A stretch of DNA of 10,517 bases from Pseudomonadota bacterium (GTDB lineage Bacteria; Pseudomonadota; Gammaproteobacteria; Pseudomonadales; Cellvibrionaceae), in contig JAEZGT010000385.1 of the NCBI GenBank assembly GCA_023416875.1, positions 1 to 10,517 of the forward strand, in the 5' to 3' direction. Both the position numbers and the translations under genes were made by a program. Numbering within the stretch: the stretch's first letter is position 1; each line of letters begins with the position of its first letter. Shown here piece by piece: positions 1 to 6,180 of this stretch. The notes below the pieces were generated by a model. That model searched no databases, had not been told where the DNA came from, and worked only from the letters and a program-made list of their open reading frames with translations.

Positions 1-147
1 TGGCAGCAGGCCAACCTGCAGCGCCTGCAGCGCTCGCTGCTCAAGCTGCAGGGTTTGCATCCGGTGTTCCACTTTTCTGCCGCCGATTGGTCGACCCTGC
101 ACGCAGGCCACCGTGAAGCGGGCGAAAACGGTGCGCAAACGTTGTGA
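1..147 (+). CDS. 3' end of an unidentified protein-coding gene
   Basis: The first 147 bases read as one open frame of 48 codons with no start, ending in TGA at 145-147. Codon choice (CTG, CAG, CGC, GCC) matches the neighbouring real genes, so this is probably the C-terminus of a gene that begins outside the window. The visible tail is rich in Leu and Gln at first (LQRLQRSLLKLQ) and ends in a polar stretch. I do not recognise the family. In relatives the genes upstream of lptM-lysA vary, so context does not settle it. The stop codon overlaps the -35 element of the promoter proposed for the next operon. Confidence 0.5.
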   Translation, partial: WQQANLQRLQRSLLKLQGLHPVFHFSAADWSTLHAGHREAGENGAQTL

Positions 148-171
148 GACTCAGCCTGCCCGCCTTATACT
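142..171 (+). promoter_or_regulatory. Sigma-70-like promoter for lptM-lysA-dapF operon
   Basis: TTGTGA at 142-147 and TATACT at 166-171 are separated by 18 bp and match the consensus at 4 of 6 and 5 of 6 positions. Transcription would start near 178, about 33 bases before the lptM start. This is the only good promoter seen before the biosynthetic operon. It is a pattern match only. Confidence 0.5.
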
Positions 172-210
172 CACGCGCTTTGGTTTAAATCCGGCGCGCG
201 GGGTTTTGGG

Positions 211-366
211 GTGGCAGTTTTTCGATGGGCAGGCCTTTTGGGCTTGGTGGGTGTTCTCCTCTTAGCCTGCGGCCAGAAAGGCCCGCTGATATTGCCGCAA
301 CCCCAGGAACCCTCCTCGCAAAGCAGCGAAAATCCCCCTCCCGCCACCGCGCCCCAACAACAGTAG
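211..366 (+). CDS. lptM: LptM/LppL-type small outer-membrane lipoprotein
   Basis: A 51-residue protein starting at GTG 211. Residues 1-19 form a lipoprotein signal peptide (one Arg, then a hydrophobic run ending LLLLA), and the lipobox LLAC places the lipidated cysteine at residue 20. The sequence directly after it, CGQKGPL, is the hallmark of the YifL/LppL/LptM family. The rest is a short Pro/Gln/Ser-rich tail. In E. coli LptM is reported to assist maturation of the LPS translocon LptD-LptE; that role is carried over here by family, not shown by the sequence. It lies 6 bp before lysA, the usual position of lppL in pseudomonads. GTG is the only start in frame that gives a proper signal peptide. 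Confidence 0.85.
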   Translation: MAVFRWAGLLGLVGVLLLACGQKGPLILPQPQEPSSQSSENPPPATAPQQQ

Positions 367-372
367 GTTTGT

Positions 373-1626
373 ATGTCCGTTTTGCATGATCGCCAGGGTC
401 AATTGTTTCTGGAGGATGCCAGTCTCCAGGAGATCGCGGCGAATTTCGGCACCCCCACGTATGTCTATAGCCGTGCCGCCATCACCTCCGCCTATTTGAG
501 CTATGCCGATGCACTGGGCGATCACCCAGGCATGATCTGCTATGCCGTTAAAGCCAACTCCAACTTGGGCGTGTTGAATGTTCTGGCGCGCCTCGGCGCT
601 GGTTTTGACATTGTCTCGGTAGGCGAGCTGGAGCGCGTACTTAAAGCGGGCGGTGATCCGTCCAGAGTGGTGTTTTCCGGCGTCGGCAAAAAAGCCGAGG
701 AAATCGCCCGCGCCCTCGAAGTGGGTGTCGCCTGCTTCAATGTGGAATCCGCCAGCGAACTGGAACTGCTCTCCCAAGTGGCCAGCTCCCAGGACAAAGT
801 CGCGCACATCTCCGTGCGGGTGAACCCCGACGTGGACGCCCAGACCCATCCCTATATCTCTACGGGTCTGCGGGAAAACAAATTCGGTATCGACATCAAT
901 GACGCGGTGGAGGTATACCGCCGCGCCAGCCAGCTGCCCGGTATCCATATCAAAGGTGTCGATTGCCATATCGGCTCTCAGCTGACCAGCCTCACCCCGT
1001 TTCTCGACGCGCTCGACCGGGTGTTATTGCTGATCGATCAGCTCGCTGCCGTCGGTATCACCATTCACCACCTGGATTTGGGTGGCGGCCTGGGCGTGAC
1101 TTACCGCCAGGAAACTCCTCCGAGCCCAGCGGAATATCTCAATGCGGTCAAAGCCAAAATTGCCGATCGACCGCTGGCGCTAATGTTTGAGCCCGGGCGC
1201 TCCATAGTTGCCAACGCCGGAGTCTTACTGACCCGCGTTCTATATCTCAAACCCACCGCTCACAAGAATTTCGCCATAGTGGACGCGGCCATGAACGACA
1301 TCATCCGCCCGGCGCTCTATCAGGCGTGGCAGGAGATCGTCCCGGTGGCGCCCCATAAAGGGGAAGCTCAGATCTGGGACATTGTTGGCCCGGTGTGTGA
1401 AACCGGCGACTTTATTGCCAAGGAGCGCGAGCTGGCCCTGAAAGAGGGCGATTTGTTGGCAATGAAGTCCAGCGGCGCCTATGGTTTTGTTATGAGCTCC
1501 AACTACAACACCCGCGGTCGCGCCGCCGAAATTATGGTGGACGGCAGCAACACCTATACCGTGCGCCGACGCGAGACCATCGGCGATCTGCTCGCCCTGG
1601 AATCTCTCCTTCCGGGTCGGGACTGA
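373..1626 (+). CDS. lysA: Diaminopimelate decarboxylase
   Basis: This 417-residue, full-length PLP enzyme decarboxylates meso-diaminopimelate to L-lysine, the last step of lysine synthesis in the cytoplasm. It is a fold-type III (alanine-racemase-like) decarboxylase. Visible motifs are the PLP lysine K60 in CYAVKANSN, the CHIGSQ segment with His199, the glycine-rich phosphate loop GGGLG at 237-241, EPGR at 273-276, the catalytic-cysteine motif CETGD at 342-346 and the C-terminal active-site Tyr370 in AYGF. The start at 373 follows the lptM stop by 6 bp, with a TAGG ribosome-binding stretch overlapping that stop. dapF follows after 7 bp, so the two are surely cotranscribed. Supplying DAP decarboxylase and DAP epimerase together balances lysine against peptidoglycan DAP. 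Confidence 0.96.
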   Translation: MSVLHDRQGQLFLEDASLQEIAANFGTPTYVYSRAAITSAYLSYADALGDHPGMICYAVKANSNLGVLNVLARLGAGFDIVSVGELERVLKAGGDPSRVVFSGVGKKAEEIARALEVGVACFNVESASELELLSQVASSQDKVAHISVRVNPDVDAQTHPYISTGLRENKFGIDINDAVEVYRRASQLPGIHIKGVDCHIGSQLTSLTPFLDALDRVLLLIDQLAAVGITIHHLDLGGGLGVTYRQETPPSPAEYLNAVKAKIADRPLALMFEPGRSIVANAGVLLTRVLYLKPTAHKNFAIVDAAMNDIIRPALYQAWQEIVPVAPHKGEAQIWDIVGPVCETGDFIAKERELALKEGDLLAMKSSGAYGFVMSSNYNTRGRAAEIMVDGSNTYTVRRRETIGDLLALESLLPGRD

Positions 1627-1633
1627 GCCCCGC

Positions 1634-2464
1634 ATGAAGATTCGCTTCACCAAAATGCACGGGCTTGGCAATGATTTCGTCATGATCGACGCGATCAGCC
1701 AAAAGATCTCCATGACGCCCGAGCGCGCGCGCAAACTGGCTGACCGGCATTTCGGCATCGGCTGCGATCAGGTGCTTATCGTCGAACCACCCGTGTCCGC
1801 GGAGGCGGATTTCCGCTACCGCATCTTTAATGCCGACGGCAGCGAAGTGGAGAACTGCGGCAACGGCGCCCGCTGCTTCGCCGTGTTCGTGCGCCAGCGC
1901 AAGCTCACCGGCAAACGCATTATTCGCGCGGAAACCGCCGGCGGCCCGCTGATTTTGAAAGTCCTGCCGGACAACCGCGTCACCGTCGATATGGGTGTTC
2001 CCCGCCTCGATCCGCCACAAATTCCTTTTGTGGCTCCGCAACAGGCGGTGACCTACTCGTTGCCCGTTGGCGGCGCCAGCCTGGAAATCTCTGCGGTTTC
2101 CATGGGCAATCCTCACGCCGTAACCCTGGTCGACAACCTCACCGAGTACGATGTTGCCAGTATCGGCGCGCAGGTGGAGGCCCACCCGGCGTTTCCGAAG
2201 AAGGTCAACGCCGGCTTTATGCAGGTGATCAACAGCCGGGAAGTGCGGGTAAGGGTGTTCGAACGCGGCGCCGGCGAAACCCTCGCTTGCGGCACCGGCG
2301 CCTGCGCCGCCGTAGTGTCTGGCCGTTTGCGCCAGCTGCTCGACCGGGAGGTCACCGTGCACCTGCCTGGCGGCGATCTCACCATCCGCTGGGATGGGGA
2401 GGGCGAACCGGTGCTGATGACCGGGCCGGCAACCACCGTTTTTCATGGTCAAGTCAATCTTTGA
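1634..2464 (+). CDS. dapF: Diaminopimelate epimerase
   Basis: This 276-residue protein is the usual length for DapF, the cofactor-independent epimerase that converts LL-diaminopimelate to the meso form used for lysine and for peptidoglycan cross-links. The two catalytic cysteines are present in their signature settings: Cys75 in ENCGNGARC and Cys219 in ACGTGACA. The substrate-binding motif GNPH (158-161) and ERGAGET (210-216) are also intact. The protein begins MKIRFTKMHGLGNDF, the typical DapF N-terminus, which supports the start at 1634. It sits between lysA (7 bp) and the DUF484 gene (12 bp) in one operon. Confidence 0.97.
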   Translation: MKIRFTKMHGLGNDFVMIDAISQKISMTPERARKLADRHFGIGCDQVLIVEPPVSAEADFRYRIFNADGSEVENCGNGARCFAVFVRQRKLTGKRIIRAETAGGPLILKVLPDNRVTVDMGVPRLDPPQIPFVAPQQAVTYSLPVGGASLEISAVSMGNPHAVTLVDNLTEYDVASIGAQVEAHPAFPKKVNAGFMQVINSREVRVRVFERGAGETLACGTGACAAVVSGRLRQLLDREVTVHLPGGDLTIRWDGEGEPVLMTGPATTVFHGQVNL

Positions 2465-2476
2465 TAGGAGCGCGCG

Positions 2477-3151
2477 ATGACTGACATCTCGACCGAACGT
2501 CTGGACGAAACCATCATCGCGGAATACTTGACCAAACATCCGGACTTCTTTGATCGCCACGGCGATGTGCTACGCGATCTGCGCCTGCAGCACCCCAGTG
2601 GCCGCGCCGTATCACTGATTGAAAAACAGGTATCCGCGCTGCGCGAGCGCAACACCGAACTGCGTCATCGCTTGAACCAACTGCTCGATAACGCGCGTCA
2701 GAATGACCGCTTATTCGAGCGCAGTAAACGCTTGGTTCTGGCCCTACTGGAGTGTGACGAACTAGGGGATGTGGTGGATGCGCTTTATTACAGCTTCGAT
2801 AAGGAATTCAATATTCCTTTTACTCGCCTGATCCTGTTTCGCAACCCCCAGCAACCTACCTCCGTGCGTATCGCCGCCGAGGATGAAGCCAAAGTGGTGC
2901 TCGGGCGCCATTTAAAAGCCAGCCGGGCGGTAGGCGGAGGTTTGAGTCGGGACGAAATTGCGTATCTGTTCGATAAAGACCATCAGCGCGTGGGCTCAGC
3001 AGCCATGGTGCCGCTGTATTACAACCAACCACTGGGCATTCTCGCGGTCGGTCATGAAGACCCTAAGCATTATCAGGCGGGAATGGGCACGATTTTTCTA
3101 ACGCATATTGCGGAAGTACTGGACCGGCTCATCCCAAAACACCTCGGATAA
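2477..3151 (+). CDS. DUF484 family protein (GAF-like domain)
   Basis: A 224-residue member of the DUF484 family, recognised by the N-terminal pattern EYLTKHPDFFDRHGDVL and the C-terminal block GILAVGHEDPKHYQ. Residues 10-40 form a small helical region, about 42-75 is a heptad-rich coiled coil (EKQVSALRERNTELRHRLNQ), and about 95-220 is a GAF-like alpha/beta domain. The biochemical role of the family is not established, so none is assigned. A clear ribosome-binding site (TAGGAG, 2465-2470) precedes the ATG. In many gammaproteobacteria this gene lies between dapF and xerC; here it is the last gene of the operon and a terminator follows 10 bp after its stop. Confidence 0.9.
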   Translation: MTDISTERLDETIIAEYLTKHPDFFDRHGDVLRDLRLQHPSGRAVSLIEKQVSALRERNTELRHRLNQLLDNARQNDRLFERSKRLVLALLECDELGDVVDALYYSFDKEFNIPFTRLILFRNPQQPTSVRIAAEDEAKVVLGRHLKASRAVGGGLSRDEIAYLFDKDHQRVGSAAMVPLYYNQPLGILAVGHEDPKHYQAGMGTIFLTHIAEVLDRLIPKHLG

Positions 3152-3161
3152 GCGTTGAAGC

Positions 3162-3192
3162 AAAATCCCGGAGCAAGTCCGGGATTTTTTTA
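3162..3192 (+). terminator. Intrinsic terminator after DUF484, possibly bidirectional
   Basis: AAAATCCCGGA (3162-3172), a 5-base loop and TCCGGGATTTT form an 11-bp perfect stem whose right arm runs into eight consecutive T (3185-3192). It ends the lysA operon. Read on the minus strand the same stem ends in TTTT, so it may also stop the convergent sutA transcript. Confidence 0.9.
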
Positions 3193-3205
3193 ATGCAGAT
3201 CGCTG

Positions 3206-3478
3206 TTAAATCGGTTGACCGCCGTAATTGCTTTGCGGTTTGCGCGGAGGATCGGAGACCACGTTAGGCGGAATCTCGTTGATCACACCACCGCGGGCGA
3301 GAAATGCTTCAACATCACTTTGTATCTGTTGGCGCAACGCCTCCCGGGCGGCGACGGATTCCTCAACCAGAGCTTCTACCGCCGGGGCGGCGGAGTAACC
3401 ACTAGCCTCTTCTTCATCCGCCAACTCTTCGGCTTCGATTTCTTCTTCGTTTTCTTCGATTTCGTTTTCGTCGCTCAT
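3206..3478 (-). CDS. sutA: SutA-like RNA-polymerase-binding transcriptional regulator
   Basis: A 90-residue, very acidic protein. Residues 1-25 are almost all Glu/Asp, 32-58 is a predicted helix, and 59-90 is a conserved tail containing FLARGG, EIPPNVVSDPP and the ending KPQSNYGGQPI. From memory this tail closely matches SutA of Pseudomonas aeruginosa, a small protein that binds the RNA polymerase beta subunit and promotes transcription, notably of ribosomal genes, in slow-growing cells. The P. aeruginosa protein is somewhat longer (about 105 residues), the difference being in the acidic N-terminal arm. The start at 3478 has GAGGA four bases upstream. It is convergent with the DUF484 gene and lies on the same strand as the glnK-amtB genes, an arrangement I recall from Pseudomonas. 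Function by homology; the match was not computed. Confidence 0.8.
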   Translation of the reverse strand: MSDENEIEENEEEIEAEELADEEEASGYSAAPAVEALVEESVAAREALRQQIQSDVEAFLARGGVINEIPPNVVSDPPRKPQSNYGGQPI

Positions 3479-3599
3479 ACAATCCTCACGTGTTCTGTCT
3501 CTTGCAAGGAACCATTTCCAAATGTCTTTGTGAGCCCTTCCACTGCTGCGACGCCATTGCGAGCCATCACAGGAAAAGCCCTAAAAAACCGCAATGCGT

Positions 3600-3613
3600 G
3601 ACTATTTATAGTC
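3600..3613. repeat. Inverted repeat GACTAT-TT-ATAGTC
   Basis: A perfect 6-bp inverted repeat with a 2-base centre that overlaps the candidate -10 element of sutA. Its position is operator-like. It could also be a chance by-product of the TATA-rich element. Confidence 0.35.
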
Positions 3614-3633
3614 CAGCGCATTTTCACCGTCAT
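3605..3633 (-). promoter_or_regulatory. Candidate sigma-70 promoter for sutA
   Basis: On the minus strand ATGACG (3628-3633) and TATAAA (3605-3610) are 17 bp apart. This would start transcription near 3598 and give a leader of about 120 bases before sutA. The -10 element lies inside the inverted repeat 3600-3613, so a dimeric regulator could occlude it. Pattern match only. Confidence 0.35.
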
Positions 3634-3684
3634 CATAAAAATAAAAATTTTTTAGTATTTTTTGTTCTACCGCACCTTCTGCCC

Positions 3685-3698
3685 TAACCGTTCGGTTA
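3685..3698. repeat. Inverted repeat TAACCG-TT-CGGTTA
   Basis: A perfect 6-bp inverted repeat with the same 2-base TT centre as the one at 3600-3613, but with different arms. It lies about 50 bp upstream of the candidate sutA -35 element. No T-run follows on either strand, so it is not a terminator. Confidence 0.35.
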
Positions 3699-3714
3699 TT
3701 TGGAAGGTAATCAC

Positions 3715-3731
3715 CAAATCCTGTGGATTTG
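3715..3731. repeat. Inverted repeat CAAATCC-TGT-GGATTTG
   Basis: A perfect 7-bp inverted repeat with a 3-base centre. No T-run follows on either strand, which fits a protein-binding site or a structured RNA better than a terminator. No known regulator consensus is recognised. Confidence 0.4.
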
Positions 3732-3870
3732 CCTCGATGACTCACCTCCAGCATGCCCTTTTGAGCAGAATTAACGGATCTGGTTCACCGAAACGACGAT
3801 TCCTGAGTTGCAATTGGAATGGTTTTTCGCGGGCGCGAATGTACATAAAAGAAAGGAGCGGAACAAGACA

Positions 3871-3896
3871 ATTTTGCCGCCGGGAGACGGCAAAAT
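3871..3896 (-). terminator. Probable terminator of glnK copy 1
   Basis: ATTTTGCCG and CGGCAAAAT form a perfect 9-bp stem around an 8-base loop, about 20 bases after the glnK stop. On the minus strand it is followed by TGTCTTGTT, a moderate rather than strong U-rich tail. Read-through to sutA is therefore possible. Confidence 0.55.
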
Positions 3897-3914
3897 GGCA
3901 GATTGAAAAAACGC

Positions 3915-4253
3915 TTATACCGCGTCTGGGCCGGTCTCGCCCGTGCGGATACGAATGACTTCCGCAAGGTTCTGAATAAAGATTTTACCGTCGCCAATTT
4001 TGCCGGTTCTGGCCGCTTTGGTGATGGCTTCGACGGCCTGATCAACCATATCGTCGGCGACCGCCATTTCAAGCTTCACCTTCGGGAGAAAATCGACAAC
4101 ATATTCAGCACCGCGATACAACTCAGTGTGGCCTTTTTGCCTGCCGAAGCCTTTGACCTCGGTCACGGTCATGCCCTGCACCCCAACGTCGGACAAAGCG
4201 TTGCGCACGTCGTCCAGGCGAAAAGGCTTAATTACAGCAGTGATGAGTTTCAT
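3915..4253 (-). CDS. glnK: P-II nitrogen regulatory protein (GlnK/GlnB), copy 1
   Basis: A full-length 112-residue P-II protein, a trimeric cytoplasmic sensor of 2-oxoglutarate, ATP/ADP and glutamine status. The T-loop KGFGRQKGHTELYRGAEY is intact, including Gln39, the uridylylation site Tyr51 and Lys58. The B-loop GKIGDGKIF (84-92) and Arg101/Arg103 are also present, so it should be modifiable by GlnD and able to block AmtB. It differs from copy 2 at 20 of 112 positions, mostly in the helices (68-69, 72-73, 97-98) and not in the T-loop. A terminator separates it from amtB, and AGGA lies 7 bases before its start, so it is probably its own unit. glnK rather than glnB is chosen because it is beside amtB; the sequence alone cannot decide. 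Confidence 0.93.
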   Translation of the reverse strand: MKLITAVIKPFRLDDVRNALSDVGVQGMTVTEVKGFGRQKGHTELYRGAEYVVDFLPKVKLEMAVADDMVDQAVEAITKAARTGKIGDGKIFIQNLAEVIRIRTGETGPDAV

Positions 4254-4281
4254 GATGGTTTCCTAAGGACGGATGAACATT

Positions 4282-4297
4282 TGCAGGGTTGGCCCCT
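4282..4297 (-). promoter_or_regulatory. Candidate sigma-54 promoter for glnK copy 1
   Basis: On the minus strand AGGGGCCAACCCTGCA has the invariant GG and GC with the required 10-base spacing and a good -12 half (CTGCA), but a weak -24 half. Transcription would start near 4271, only about 18 bases before the start codon yet still covering the ribosome-binding site. It fits the usual sigma-54 control of glnK; no NtrC site was found nearby. Confidence 0.35.
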
Positions 4298-4305
4298 GGA
4301 TAAGC

Positions 4306-4324
4306 AAAACGCCGGAATCCGGCG
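4306..4324 (-). terminator. Short GC hairpin with T-run (backup terminator)
   Basis: CGCCGG and CCGGCG (4310-4324) enclose a 3-base loop, and on the minus strand TTTT follows directly. It lies just upstream of the candidate glnK promoter and could stop transcripts that escape the main amtB terminator. Confidence 0.4.
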
Positions 4325-4383
4325 CTGTTTCGCGGCCAATGTATAACATTCCCGCAGGAATTGACAGCCAATCGAAGCCCCAT

Positions 4384-4414
4384 AAAAAAGCCCCGATCGT
4401 CACCGACCGGGGCT
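4384..4414 (-). terminator. Intrinsic terminator after amtB
   Basis: An 11-bp stem with one G-U wobble and a GTGA tetraloop (4389-4414) is followed on the minus strand by six T. It lies about 30 bases after the amtB stop and separates amtB from glnK copy 1. Confidence 0.9.
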
Positions 4415-4445
4415 GCAAGAGAGCTAAATAGCAGGGCTGGGAGAA

Positions 4446-5711
4446 CTATTTAACGGTCGTGAATTCTGGGTAGGCTTCCATGCCACACTCGGAGATATCC
4501 ACGCCTTCAAACTCTTCTTCTTCAGTGACTCGGACACCGATGATGGCCTTGATAGCGAACCACACGATAAGGGACATACCGAACATCCAGACAAAAATCG
4601 TGAGGGCGCCGACCAACTGACCGACAAAGGTGGCTTCCGCATCAGAGATCAGCACCGCAAATATGCCCCAGATACCGGCAGCACCATGAACGGAGATAGC
4701 CCCGACCGGATCGTCGATTCTTAGCTTATCCAGGCTGAGGATGCTAACAACCACTATGAGACCGCCGATGGCGCCGATAATCGTTGCGGCGACTGGCGTG
4801 GGATCCGCCGGCTCCGCGGTAATGGCAACCAAGCCTGCCAATGCTCCGTTCAGCGCCATGGTGAGGTCAGCTTTGCCAAACAGAATTCGGGCGAGAGCGA
4901 GGGCGGCAATCAAGCCACCACAAGCAGCAGCGTTGGTGTTAACAAATACGACCGACACTTCGTTAGCGGAGGCGATGGAGTCGAGAGATAGCGTAGAGCC
5001 ACCGTTGAAACCGAACCATCCCAACCACAGGATGAACGTTCCCAAGGTCGCCATCGGCAGGTTCGCGCCGGGAATCGCGTTGACAGCGCCGTTCGGGCCG
5101 TATTTGCCTTTACGTGGGCCCAGGACCAACACACCTGCCAGAGCAGCAGACGCACCAGCCAAATGCACAATTCCAGAGCCAGCGTAGTCGGTGTAGTTCA
5201 GAGAGAACAGGCCAAATACTTCTTTGCCACCCCAGGTCCAGCTGCCCTCCATCGGGTAGATGAAACCGGTCATGAACACAGCAAACAGCAGGAAAGCCCA
5301 CAGCTTCATACGTTCTGCAACCGCACCGGACACGATCGACATTGCGGTGCCGACGAACACGGTTTGGAAAAAGAAATCAGCAGCATTTGAGTATGCGTTG
5401 GCATCTTCACCTTTAAATTCGGCGTAAACCGTTTCTGCCAACGCATCGACAGATTCAGCACCGTCAAGGGCAATACCGCTCAGGAACCAACCGCCGTCGT
5501 ACATGATTTGGTAACCGCAAATCATGTACATGGTGCAGGCAATCGCAAACAGCGCGATATTTTTGGTGAGAATTTCAGTGGTATTTTTGGCGCGGACAAG
5601 TCCTGACTCCAACATGGCGAAGCCAGCGGCCATCCACATAACAAGTGCGCCGCACACCAGGAAATAAAAGGTATCCATGGCGTACTGCAATTCATAAATT
5701 GTATTTTCCAT
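4446..5711 (-). CDS. amtB: Ammonium transporter AmtB
   Basis: A 421-residue Amt/Mep/Rh family inner-membrane channel with about 11 hydrophobic helices. It conducts ammonium/ammonia as a trimer. Pore residues are conserved: the twin histidines H183 (GSGIVHLAG) and H342 (ISVHGAAG), D175 eight residues before the first His as in E. coli D160-H168, the gate phenylalanines F119 and F235 (WFGFNGGS), and S239. The N-terminus (MENTIYELQYAMDTFYFLV) has no cleavable signal peptide, so it begins close to helix 1. The loop at about 80-110 is acidic and rather long. The C-terminal tail (from about 393) starts VRVTEEEEFEGVD, the cytoplasmic region that couples to GlnK. It follows glnK copy 2 by 55 bp with no terminator between, and GGAGAT precedes the ATG. 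Part of the proposed porin-glnK-amtB unit. Confidence 0.96.
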   Translation of the reverse strand: MENTIYELQYAMDTFYFLVCGALVMWMAAGFAMLESGLVRAKNTTEILTKNIALFAIACTMYMICGYQIMYDGGWFLSGIALDGAESVDALAETVYAEFKGEDANAYSNAADFFFQTVFVGTAMSIVSGAVAERMKLWAFLLFAVFMTGFIYPMEGSWTWGGKEVFGLFSLNYTDYAGSGIVHLAGASAALAGVLVLGPRKGKYGPNGAVNAIPGANLPMATLGTFILWLGWFGFNGGSTLSLDSIASANEVSVVFVNTNAAACGGLIAALALARILFGKADLTMALNGALAGLVAITAEPADPTPVAATIIGAIGGLIVVVSILSLDKLRIDDPVGAISVHGAAGIWGIFAVLISDAEATFVGQLVGALTIFVWMFGMSLIVWFAIKAIIGVRVTEEEEFEGVDISECGMEAYPEFTTVK

Positions 5712-5766
5712 AGCGGTATCTCCGGCTGTGGTATCTATTTATGGGAGAGTTTGCGTCGTAAGAAAA

Positions 5767-6105
5767 TTACAACGCGTCTTCGCCGGTTTCACCGGTGCGA
5801 ATGCGAATCACCTGTTCCAGATTAGAAACAAAGATTTTTCCATCGCCAATTTTTCCGCTGTGAGCTGCCTTGCTAATGGCCTCGACAACGGAGTCCACCT
5901 GGCCGTCAGCCACAGCGACTTCCAATTTCGTTTTCGGCAGAAAATCCACCACATACTCTGCACCGCGATAAAGTTCGGTATGGCCTTTTTGACGGCCAAA
6001 ACCTTTTACTTCCGTTACGGTAATACCCTGCACACCAATATCGGAAAGCGCTTCACGCACGGCATCGAGTTTGAAGGGTTTAATTACGGCAGTTATCAGT
6101 TTCAT
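5767..6105 (-). CDS. glnK: P-II nitrogen regulatory protein (GlnK/GlnB), copy 2
   Basis: A 112-residue P-II protein with intact T-loop (Gln39, Tyr51, Lys58), B-loop GKIGDGKIF and Arg101/Arg103. By hand alignment it matches copy 1 at 92 of 112 residues (82%) with no gaps; the first 11 residues and the whole T-loop are identical. It directly precedes amtB (55 bp), the classic glnK-amtB pair in which GlnK binds and closes AmtB when ammonium rises. AGAGAGG lies about 8 bases before the start. Only 75 bases and one weak hairpin separate it from the upstream porin, so the three genes may share the porin's sigma-54 promoter. No good promoter of its own was found. Confidence 0.94.
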   Translation of the reverse strand: MKLITAVIKPFKLDAVREALSDIGVQGITVTEVKGFGRQKGHTELYRGAEYVVDFLPKTKLEVAVADGQVDSVVEAISKAAHSGKIGDGKIFVSNLEQVIRIRTGETGEDAL

Positions 6106-6129
6106 TGGACTGCACCTCTCTGATTAAAG

Positions 6130-6158
6130 GTGCCAAACTCCACGAAGGAGGTTGGCAC
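6130..6158 (-). repeat. Intercistronic hairpin between porin and glnK copy 2
   Basis: Two 12-base arms (6130-6141 and 6147-6158) pair with a single mismatch around a 5-base loop. On the minus strand only CTTTAATC follows, so it is a poor terminator. It may attenuate transcription, protect the porin mRNA 3' end or set differential expression within one transcript. Confidence 0.6.
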
Positions 6159-6180
6159 ATGACTTACGAAGATTAAAAAC

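Larger units (their letters stand above)
3479..3914. other. 436-base gap between sutA and glnK copy 1
   Basis: No convincing gene was found; open frames on either strand lack ribosome-binding sites and family character. The gap holds the sutA leader and candidate promoter, an A/T tract (about 3634-3668), three short perfect inverted repeats (3600-3613, 3685-3698, 3715-3731) and, at its glnK end, a hairpin (3871-3896). A small RNA cannot be excluded. Confidence 0.5.

Noticed and set aside
262..2560. Long open frames on the minus strand opposite lysA and dapF (235, 172 and 342 codons)
   Set aside because: They mirror the high-GC codons of two clearly recognised enzymes, have no family character and no ribosome-binding site.
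3215..3601. 128-codon + strand frame over sutA
   Set aside because: It is the Phe-rich complement of the Glu/Asp repeats of sutA; the minus-strand reading has a ribosome-binding site and a conserved C-terminus.
3903..6123. Plus-strand frames opposite the two glnK genes and amtB
   Set aside because: They are complements of highly conserved genes with full motif sets.
6125..6145. TGGCAC on the minus strand before glnK copy 2 as a sigma-54 promoter
   Set aside because: The -24 half is perfect but no GC occurs at the required -12 spacing; the motif is an arm of the hairpin 6130-6158.
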